Shown here one piece after another: positions 1 to 11,200 of a stretch of DNA of 28,967 nucleotides (positions are counted from its first letter, which is position 1; each line of letters opens with the position of its first letter). This stretch comes from CAZGRP01 sp964527995 (GTDB lineage Bacteria > Zhuqueibacterota > Zhuqueibacteria > Oceanimicrobiales > CAZGRP01). The notes beneath the pieces were generated by a model that was not told where the DNA came from, made no database searches, and saw nothing but the letters and a program-made list of their open reading frames with translations. Location: assembly GCA_964527995.1 (NCBI GenBank), contig CAZGRP010000054.1:1-28967 (forward strand), given 5' to 3'. Both the position numbers and the translations under genes were made by a program.

Positions 1-243
1 TTTCGAGGTACGTCCGACATCGATCTCGTTGTTGAAGGACTTGCTACGGATGTATATTTCGAAGCGCTCTCGCGGATCAGTTGTCTCAGCCATGAGTTTC
101 AAATCGATTTGATCCCGTTGGAGGCGTATAAATACAAGCAGGAGCCTTCCGAGAAAGGAGTCCTTCTCTATGAGTTCCGTAGAAGCAAAAGCGCTGCGGC
201 GCCTGCACGCGGGCCTGCGGAAGGAATTGGAGAAGCTGCGTGA
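1..243 (+). CDS. MNT-type nucleotidyltransferase, C-terminal part (5' end outside window)
   Basis: Reading frame 1 is open from the window edge to TGA at 241-243 (80 residues visible). It opens with RGTSDIDLVVEGL, which matches the active-site region of minimal nucleotidyltransferases (S-D-I-D-L carries the metal-binding Asp pair). Further on, FQIDLIPLE supplies the usual third acidic strand, and GVLLYE is the typical end of the domain. In the family these proteins are often antitoxins that modify (AMPylate) a HEPN-family RNase toxin encoded next door. The last ~20 residues (Ala/Pro-rich) lie beyond the conserved domain, in a stretch that overlaps the next gene. The upstream half with the Gly-Ser motif is not in the window. 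The domain call is firm; the toxin-antitoxin role is inferred from family and neighbour. Confidence 0.8.
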   Translation, partial: FRGTSDIDLVVEGLATDVYFEALSRISCLSHEFQIDLIPLEAYKYKQEPSEKGVLLYEFRRSKSAAAPARGPAEGIGEAA

Positions 244-346
244 GCTGAAGGCTGAGCAAGAGAGCGTAGATATTGAGACAGCCCACCCGCGCGTGCTGAC
301 GAATCTGGCCGAGGGGCTGGAAGAGGATCGTGATGAGGGTGCATGA
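170..346 (+). CDS. Short HepT-like ORF, probably truncated partner of the nucleotidyltransferase
   Basis: A 58-aa ORF starts at ATG 170 behind a good ribosome binding site (AAAGGAG at 154-160, 9-nt spacer) and ends at TGA 344-346. It overlaps the nucleotidyltransferase by 74 bp in another frame, which suggests translational coupling. The product is strongly helical and charged (RRLHAGLRKELEKLRELKAE). This resembles the first helix of HepT-like proteins, which occupy this position in MNT/HEPN pairs. A full HepT-like protein is about 140-160 aa and carries an R-x4-H RNase motif. Neither is present here, and I found no continuation in other frames. It may be a decayed toxin or an independent small protein. 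Confidence 0.5.
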   Translation: MSSVEAKALRRLHAGLRKELEKLRELKAEQESVDIETAHPRVLTNLAEGLEEDRDEGA

Positions 347-552
347 GCTTGAGCCTCGCCCTGTCGGTTGTTTGCTGATTCCGATGTTGGTTGTCTCTCC
401 CCAGTAGGTGTGAACGGCTGCTTCCTGCAGGGGGCAGCCACCCGCAATCCTCCCCGCCTTACTGCCGCACCCCCACTTTCGCTCTAACCGCTTGCACAGC
501 AGCTGTAGCAATCATGACCGGGTTGGTGAGTACGAAGCCGAACGAGGGGCTT

Positions 553-817
553 TCATTTGGGCCGGGTCAACACCTGGATGGTAAATTCCTGCAGGAAACC
601 GGGATTGGGGGGCAGCCAGAGGAGGGAGATGCTTTCATCCACCAGGCCGTCGCCGGCTCCGAAGTTTTGGTGCACTGGCGGCATATCGATGAAGTTGTGG
701 GCGTGCCGGCGGCTTGGCAAAGGAGACGAAGAAGTCGATACGCGCACTCGTCTCCACCGCTGCCTGGGAGGCGAATTCCGCCTCGTCAAGGCCGACTTTA
801 CAAACAAGAACAGCTTT
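553..817 (-). pseudogene. Frameshifted coding remnant, unrecognised family
   Basis: On the minus strand two neighbouring frames each look protein-like and together form one plausible polypeptide. From about 817 to 705 one frame reads KAVLVCKVGLDEAEF...ARIDFFVSFAKPP. From about 705 to 553 the next frame reads HNFIDMPPVHQNFGAGDG...LLWLPPNPGF..FTIQVLTRPK and then a stop. A one-base change near 700-710 would join them. There is no ribosome binding site, and the first part follows directly after a TAG codon (818-820). The segment lies just downstream of the Asp-box protein gene on the same strand. The family is not recognised. The stretch 347-552 between this and the small HepT-like ORF shows nothing convincing on either strand. 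Confidence 0.3.
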
Positions 818-863
818 CTAAATCAACCAGCGACATGCGGCGTCAGCACGCCGGAGTCCTCGC

Positions 864-4163
<3,300 letters not shown>

Positions 4164-4292
4164 TGCGTGTCCCTCCCGGCATCGGTGAATTCATGGATCC
4201 CGTAAACTCGGCTGACCGCGTCGCATTCGGCCACGACCCCCTGTGGGCAGGAAATGCGCCCCGGCTTGAAATGGCTGCTGAGGATACCGCCT

Positions 4293-4321
4293 AAAATAGC
4301 ACAGAACATTCGCTCTGTCAA
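4293..4321 (-). promoter_or_regulatory. Sigma70-like promoter of the Asp-box protein gene
   Basis: Read on the minus strand: TTGACA (4321-4316), a 17-bp spacer, then TATTTT (4298-4293). This is a near-consensus housekeeping promoter pointing at the Asp-box gene, giving a 5' untranslated region of about 120 nt. The spacer contains the split dyad ACAGA-N8-TCTGT (4301-4318 on the plus strand), which overlaps the -35 box and could be an operator. Confidence 0.7.
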
Positions 4322-4336
4322 GACCTTTGCGGTAGA

Positions 4337-4349
4337 TCTGTTACACAGA
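4337..4349. promoter_or_regulatory. Possible operator dyad TCTGT-N3-ACAGA
   Basis: The palindrome TCTGT-TAC-ACAGA lies 16 bp upstream of the -35 box of the minus-strand promoter. The same half-sites occur in ACAGA-N8-TCTGT inside the promoter spacer, and the 10-mer CACAGAACAT is present twice (4300-4309 and 4344-4353). Repeated half-sites around a promoter suggest a regulator site, but this is pattern recognition only. Confidence 0.3.
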
Positions 4350-4506
4350 ACATCCCGGCTGATGATGATCTTCGTCGCCGCCCAGAGATGGAAGCCGATG
4401 GCCGGGGCAGTAGGGAGGAGGTCTTGCTTGGGAGATGAAGGGTGTATCGGATCAGTGATAACGACCAGCAAGTTTCTTTTCTCTTATAGCTTTTTAGCAG
4501 AAGTAC

Positions 4507-4535
4507 TTGACTTTCAGGCGCGGGGGTTGTATATT
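4507..4535 (+). promoter_or_regulatory. Strong sigma70-like promoter upstream of the giant-gene cluster
   Basis: TTGACT (4507-4512), a 17-bp spacer, then TATATT (4530-4535), preceded by an AT-rich tract at about 4471-4500 that could act as an UP element. It points rightward toward gene A and is divergent from the Asp-box gene promoter. No annotated gene begins immediately after it, so it implies a long leader before gene A. Confidence 0.65.
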
Positions 4536-4993
4536 CGCGGCATTCTTCCGAATGGCGCTGCAACTCTGACCATCCGCCATATCTTTTTTTTCGCCCTCCA
4601 AAGGCCGTACTTCTGGGCGACCAGCAGGGAACTTTGCTGAAGGGGAGATTTGCTTTGGCGGCCGTGTCAGCGCCCGCTGTCGAGTCATCCGGTTTCGTTG
4701 TTTCTCCGGGCCTTTCACGGTGACACGGCCGAAGTCCTGTCGAGCCGCGCCTTTGACAGAAATCCCACCACGATCCAGGAAAGTCGTTGCGTTCGTGCCG
4801 AGGCGCCGAGCCGGTGCGGCCATCGTCCTTCTGAGGCTGTCGTAAGCGTAGTCCCATCGCAGATGATAGGGGAAAACCCGGCCTGAAACTCCTTTGGATA
4901 TCCGACGGCCCTATCTCACCAGCGGTGTTTCGGAATGTGACCCGGTTTGTCTGTCCGGGCCTAGCGTGCGTTGACAAAGGGGAGGACCGCTCC

Positions 4994-5107
4994 ATGCCTT
5001 CACTCTACGAAGATTACCGACCGCTTCTTGTACCCGCCCTCCTTGCCGCTACCGACAAACGCGGAATACCACGGATTTCCTTTTCAACCTCTTCCGTGAT
5101 CGCGTAG
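4994..5107 (+). CDS. Small ORF (37 aa) in the leader of gene A
   Basis: ATG 4994 follows AAAGGGGAGG (about 4977-4985, spacer about 9 nt), a stronger ribosome binding site than random sequence would usually give. The ORF ends at TAG 5105-5107. The peptide (MPSLYEDYRPLLVPALLAATD...) has no recognised motif and ends about 100 nt before gene A. It could be a leader peptide, a small standalone protein, or chance. Confidence 0.35.
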   Translation: MPSLYEDYRPLLVPALLAATDKRGIPRISFSTSSVIA

Positions 5108-5197
5108 GTCTTTGGTAGTCAGTTCGTGTCGTCTCTGGTTCCGGCTACGCCTGCATGGGGACCCATTTTCTTACCACAGACCGTCCACGGGGATAAT

Positions 5198-5202
5198 GGA
5201 GG
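5198..5202 (+). promoter_or_regulatory. Ribosome binding site that favours the second ATG of gene A
   Basis: GGAGG lies at 5198-5202. Two in-frame ATGs follow, at 5206 and 5209. The spacer is only 3 nt to the first but 6 nt to the second, so 5209 is the better start. Confidence 0.6.
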
Positions 5203-5208
5203 ACTATG

Positions 5209-8200
5209 ATGGCCGCGAAGCGCGGTATTAGCCTGTTAGATTTGCTCAACCCGCCACCCGGCTCGCAATCGCTGCTGCCGCCTGACCTTGCGGCGCAACT
5301 CGAACGGCTCGCCATCGTCGACATTCGTTCGACCACCAGTGAAGGCGCCTTCATCCATTACGGCACGATCCAGTCGGTGGCCGACGTTGGTCTGCCCGCT
5401 CTGCGCAACTGGCCCGTGCAGGCGCCGGGGCTGAATGCCGGCCTGCCGTTTCGGCTGGCGCTCACGCGCGTGCCTGCCACCGGCGGCCAGAATCTCGAGC
5501 CTGCGTCACAGGAGTTCCGCCTCGACCTTTTCCTGGAGCGGATCTCGATCGTCGTTCCTGGTCTGCGCCCGGCTCGTCTGGTGCCTGCCTCCGGGACGAC
5601 CGCCGCCCACCTGGTACCCGACCCGCGGCGGGAACAGGTGCGCATTTTCGGCAGCGGCATCCTGCGCATCGCCTCCAATCCGGATGGTGGCGCGCCGGTC
5701 GTGCGCTTCATCGACTTCCCCGACCCCTTCGATCCGAATGCCCCCACCGGCCCGGTGTTCACCATCGGCTTTGATCCATCCCACTTCTTTCTCGGCGGAT
5801 CGAGTATCGGCCTGACCGTCGACCGGCTGACCTACGACGACTCCGAGGAGTTCACTCCGGCGGAGATTGTCGCCCGCGGCCAGCCGGCCTCGTGGCGCGG
5901 CATCGCCATCCGCGAGGCCACCGTCTACCTGCCTCGCAACGCGCCCGTTGTCGGCGATCTTTCGGTGGGCGTGCGCGATGTGCTGCTGGGGTCGCCCTTC
6001 GGCATGCAGGGGGAGGTGCGCATCGAGTTCGGCCAGACGCCCGTGGATCCGGCCCTCGTCCTTTTCACGCAGCAGACCAACGGCAGCGAGACACCCCTGG
6101 GGGCGCCATCGGGCACGGGCCGTGCGCGCACAGTAACCTTTGCCACCGGCACAACCGGCACCGCCCGCATTCGGGCCAGCCTGCCCTCGGGAGCCAACGC
6201 ACGCTGGACACTCCCCGACGGCTCGCAGGACACCGGGCTGGCAACACGCTACTTCACCGCCCGGGCCGGCGATGTGCTGCGTTTCCGCGCCATCGAGAGC
6301 GTAGAGGGCGAGGAGTTGGCCTCGCCGGAGGTCACCTTTACGTTTCGCGAAGCCGCCGCCGCGGCGGCGCAGGCACCCAAAATCAATGTCACGGTGGACG
6401 GCACCACCCACGCCAACGTCACGCAAATCAGCGGCCGACAGGAAGCCCTCGACGGCATGGTGTTCGAAGCGGATCCGCCTTCAGACGACCTCACCTGGCA
6501 ACTCGGCAGCGGCAGTGTGCCGGCAAGCGGCCGGGGCGGCACCTTTGCACCGGACCTGCCGACCGAGGTCGGGCGCCATCTGTTGGTTCTACGTGACACG
6601 CAGGGGCACGAACGCCGGCTGGAGATCGAAGTCCTGGAAAGCGGGAAGCGCATCATCGGCCATGCAGGCGGCGTCTCCGACGACAGCGGCCCCGTGGCCA
6701 TGCGCGCTGTCGAGGCGTCCTACGACCTGGGGGTCTTTCATAAGGAAGGGCGGCGTGCGCCGTTCGCGGAGGATGCCACCCTCGTCGATCCGACCACCAT
6801 CGATGTGCCGCAGGGCGCCCTGGCCGAGGTGACGCTGGAGGTTGGCCGCCCCGAGGATCCCGACGCGGCGGCAGACCCACGATCCCCTGAGACCCTGGTG
6901 CGTCACGTTCAGGTCCTGATGGATTTCGATGACACCACACCGCTGGCCTGGGGAGAGGCACGGCCGCCGGGGGCTGGCAGTTTCCGCGCCGAGGAGCTGC
7001 GCAACTGGGCGGCCAACTTCCCCGACGCTGAGTTCGTCGTGATCGGCCGTTGCGATGATCTTGGAAACCAGGCGTACAACCGGAATCTCGCCAGCGAACG
7101 CGCCGGCGAAGGCAAACTCCTGCTCACCGACTCTGGTCGCGCCGGTACTGCGGTGGACGCCGCCCGTGTTTTTGCACGCGGCGAACAGACGACCTGGGCG
7201 GACAGCGACGCGGGCGGCGCTGCAGTCGAGCCGATGATCGACCCGCCGCTATCGACGGAGGAGTCGGAGGCGGCCGTTTCCGATCCACTCCCGGACGGCT
7301 GGCTGATGAAGCGACGCCTCGGCGATCCGAGTTGGGTGGCGGAGCGCGGCATCACTCCCGATGCCTGGCCCACGAATCGCAACCCGGCGCACGCCGAAAG
7401 CGAAGACGAACGGCGTCGCTTCCGGCGAGTGGATATCTACGCTGTCGGTGGTACGCCGGCGGCGGATACGCCGACCGCGCCACAGGACGAGGAGAACTTC
7501 GCCCCCTCCTTGCGCCGCACCCTGATTCCGGGCGACGACGTTGCCGCCGTGCAGCCGCCGGCGCCGCGCGAGCCCGAGCTGCCGTACCGGGTGCGGCTGA
7601 TCGTGCGCTGGGACAGCCCGACGGTGGTCGAGCTGGCGGACGCCATCCCCACCCTGGCCGAGCTGACCATCGCCTGGCAAGCCGAGCCGATCCCGGTGCC
7701 GGGCACCACCGGCAATGTCACGCCGGTGCGCGACCCCTCGGCGCCGGGTCCGGAGATCTTCACCTTCGTCGGCCGCTGGAGCTACGACGCCCGCAGCGGT
7801 GAGACCGTCTTCACCCTGGCGCTGGACTCGGCCGGCGACCCCAACGGCCTCTTCCCGTTGATCGACACCGAGGGCTCCGGGGCCGGCAACGTGCTGGCCG
7901 TGGCCCTGGCTTTGGGGCCGGCGCTGATGGCCGCCATCGCCGCGGCCGACATCGACGGCGCTGCCGTGCGCATCGGAGCGTTGGTTGCCGCGAGCACTGC
8001 GGCCGCCTTTTTTGCCCGAGACGGCAAGGTGGTGGTCTTCGGCATCGAGGTCGAACACCGGCAGCGGGCGCTCGATTCCCTGGCTGGCAGCCGCCAGCGG
8101 TTGCTGTTCGACTACAGCGTCGAGATCGGCTTCCAGGCCAGCGCCGCCGGAATCTCCATCGAGACCAATGCCAGTAAGCCGCTTCGGGTGCGCTACAAGA

Positions 8201-11200
8201 ACGTCGGCATCGAACTCGACAATTCGCGCGAGGGGCTAGACCGTCTCGGCATGGTGTACGAGGACGTCTCCTTCGAGATCGAAGATCCGGGCCAGTGGAC
8301 CATCAACGGGCCGCTGGGCGAGCTGCTGCGGGTTACGGGAACGCGGGCCGGGGCGGGCTCGACCTGGCTGGAGGTCGATCTGGCCTTTGCCCTCGACCTG
8401 GGGGTGATCACGATCACGGGCGCCACAGTCCGCCTGACCTTCGGCAGCGGCAGTGTCGGCGTCGAGCTGCGCGGTCTGGCCGCGGCGGTCGACATTCCCG
8501 GCACCCTCAGGGGTTCCGGCCGAATCTCCCTGGGCGACGGCGGCGCCATTCGCGCCGGTCTCGATGTTGAGATCATCCCGGCGCAGATCCAGGCCCGCGG
8601 CGCCCTTGCCCTGCAGGCGGATGTGGGATTCGTGGCCATCGAAGTCGGCGTGATCTTCGCGACCGGCATTCCGCTGGCGCAGAGCGGACTGGGGATCTTC
8701 GGGTTCATCGGCCGCTTCGTGTCCAACGGCACCCGCGACCTGCCGGCGCTGCCGGACCCGATCGAGCGTGAAATCCAGTGGTATCGCAAGCTGCCGGAGC
8801 AGAAGTACAAACCCGAGCCGGGCCAGTGGGCGCTGGGCTTTGGAGCTGTTGTCGGCACGTTGCCGGACACCGCCTTCACCTTCAACGCCCTCGGCATGCT
8901 GAGCATCGAGTTCCCGGATCCATCGGTGGTGTTCGGCATCGATGCCAAGTTTATCAGCCGGCCGGGGCTGCCTTCGGAGCAGGGGTCTTCGCCGCCGCCG
9001 GGGACGCTGCTGTTGCTCGGCCTGATCAGCGTCGACTCCACCGCAGTCAAGTTGGGCATCCGGGGCAGCTACGAAATCCCGAAGCTCCTGAAACTGACGG
9101 TGCCGATATCGGGCTATTTCCCGTTTCCATCGAGCCCGGGGGATGCCTACCTGCGCATCGGTGCGGACGGATTTGAGGGCCGCCTGGGGGACCCGGTGAG
9201 TCTGGTTTTGCTGCCCGACACGCTGAATGTCACCGCCTGGTCGTACCTGATGATCGAAGCCAAGCGCCTGCACCGTCTGGGCGGTGACGATCGCTTCAGC
9301 TTCGATGGCTTTTCGATCGGCTTCGGTGCCGGCTGGGGAATCAACTGGAGTGCCGGCCCGATCCGGCTGACGGCCTCGGCCAAAGTGCTGGGGGGTGTCG
9401 GCACCAAGCCGCTGATGCTGGTGGCCGGCATCTTTGTGCGTGGCGAGCTGTCGCTGGTGGTCGTCAGCGTTTCGGCTCGGGGCGAGATCATCCTGAAGCT
9501 GGTCGCGGATGTCCAGCGGCTGGAAGGCGAGTTTTGCGGCAAGGTGGATCTGTTCTTCTTCTCGATCAAAGGGTGCGTCGGCATCGCCATCGGCACCGAG
9601 CCGGGCCTGGACATCCCGGTGCCCGAGAGCCCTCTCACCGGCATCGATCTGACCGACCGCCGCGGCATCGTCACCGCCCGGGCCGTGACCGGCCCACCTG
9701 GAGTGGAGAACACGGTGTGGCCGGATACAGTACCGGTTCTCCATTTTGCCCACTACATCCAGACGCGGCTGGCGTCCGGATCGGCCTTCTCGCCTTCGCC
9801 GGAAATCCCTGGCCCGGTTTGGAGCGGCACCAGCGAGTTGAAGTATGCCTACCGTCTGGTCGGCGTCGACATCGTGCCCGCCGGCGGCAGCCCCCTCGAG
9901 GGGCCGCTGGACTCGGCCTGGTGGCTTCCGTCCCATCGTGGCGGCGTCATGGAACCTGGAGCGGACGCTACGCTACCTTCGGAGCATGAGGGTCGTGACC
10001 TTGCTCTGTTGAGCTGGCATCCAGCGCCGTGGGCCCGCAACCTGGGTGAGGGTGCTGAAGACGCGCCCGGCGACCCATCCAACACCCTCGACCACGTCTG
10101 CGATCCGTCGCCGGAGCCTCAAAAGGTGTGCGTCCTGGGGCAGAACGCCCAACGGCTCTCGGTGGATCGGGTCCGCCTGAAGCCGGACGGTCCCAGCGAT
10201 CCACCTTTCCCGAGCTACTTTGAAATCCTTGGTCGCGAGTCTCTGAGTGAGCTGGATCTGGAGACGGTGACGCTGCTGGCGGCAGAGGCAGGTCTGCATC
10301 TGGAGCCGGGCCAGGTACGGAATCTACCCTCACCTTTTTCGGTGCCCGATCATCCTGCCCCGCTGGCGGCTGCCTATGAGCTGCCGTACGTGGCTCGCCA
10401 GCAGAGCTTGCTTACCACCCTTCAATTCGATGGCGAGTTCGCCCCGGAGGTGGTTGAGCCGGATCTGGTGCTGGCGCTCTGCCGCATCGGTCAAGCCCAG
10501 CCGGACGTGCGCCAGGAGTGCGACGACTTTTCCGATCTGAAGCCGAAAACGCAACTGCCTACCGTCTTCCCGCACGGCTCCATCACCTATGAGAACCTGG
10601 CGCCCAACGCTCCGATGCGCACGGTCGACATGATGCCGGCTGCGGCGCCGGATGGAGTCAGCGAGCTCAATTTCAGCGCCAAGGGAATCCGCGCCCGGTT
10701 GCCGTTTGAATCCGAATCGGTTGCTGCCCACGTGGCTCANNNNNNNNNNNNNNNNNNNNNNNNNNNNNNNNNNNNNNNNNNNNNNNNNNNNNNNNNNNNN
10801 NNNNNNNNNNNNNNNNNNNNNNNNNNNNNNNNNNNNNNNGTCGTCGGCATCCAGAAGGACGGCGTCGAAGTTCTGTGGAAGCCGCAGGTGATTGGCTCTG
10901 CCAAGGGCGACAACGAGCTGCGCGAGTGCGTGTTCCTCCAGTATCTGCCGCCGCACCGTGGGCCGTGGCGCGGTGTGCGCATCCTCCCGTGGCAGCGCAC
11001 CCATTTGGCGGTCGTCAGCTCCTGTGCCATCACCTGGGAAGCGGATCAGGCGCGCGAGGACGACCAGAGGGCGCGCGACGATCTCGTGGACGCCTGGAAC
11101 GACCGCGCCGACAACGACACGCCGGCCCGGCGCCACCTGCTGCAGCCCGACACCGTCTACGACGTCCGGGTGCGCTGGCAGTGGCGGGGATGGCGAAAGA

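Larger units (their letters stand above)
4536..5208 (+). other. Long leader between promoter and gene A, with inverted repeats
   Basis: About 670 nt separate the predicted transcription start from gene A, with no large convincing gene. It holds a perfect 11-bp inverted repeat CGGCCGTGTCA / TGACACGGCCG (4659-4669 and 4721-4731) enclosing 51 nt, and a 7-bp pair GATAGGG / CCCTATC (4865-4871 and 4909-4915). An imperfect direct repeat is also present: CCGGTTT..TCCGGGCCT at 4689-4713 and again at 4942-4962. A 37-codon ORF with a ribosome binding site lies near its end. Together these suggest a structured 5' untranslated region or a remnant of earlier sequence. No known riboswitch was recognised. 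Confidence 0.4.

Noticed and set aside
8236..9936. 566-aa open frame on the minus strand within gene A
   Set aside because: Shadow of a GC-rich gene; composition is Arg/Gln/Asp-rich without domain motifs or a ribosome binding site, while the plus frame shows clear domain structure.
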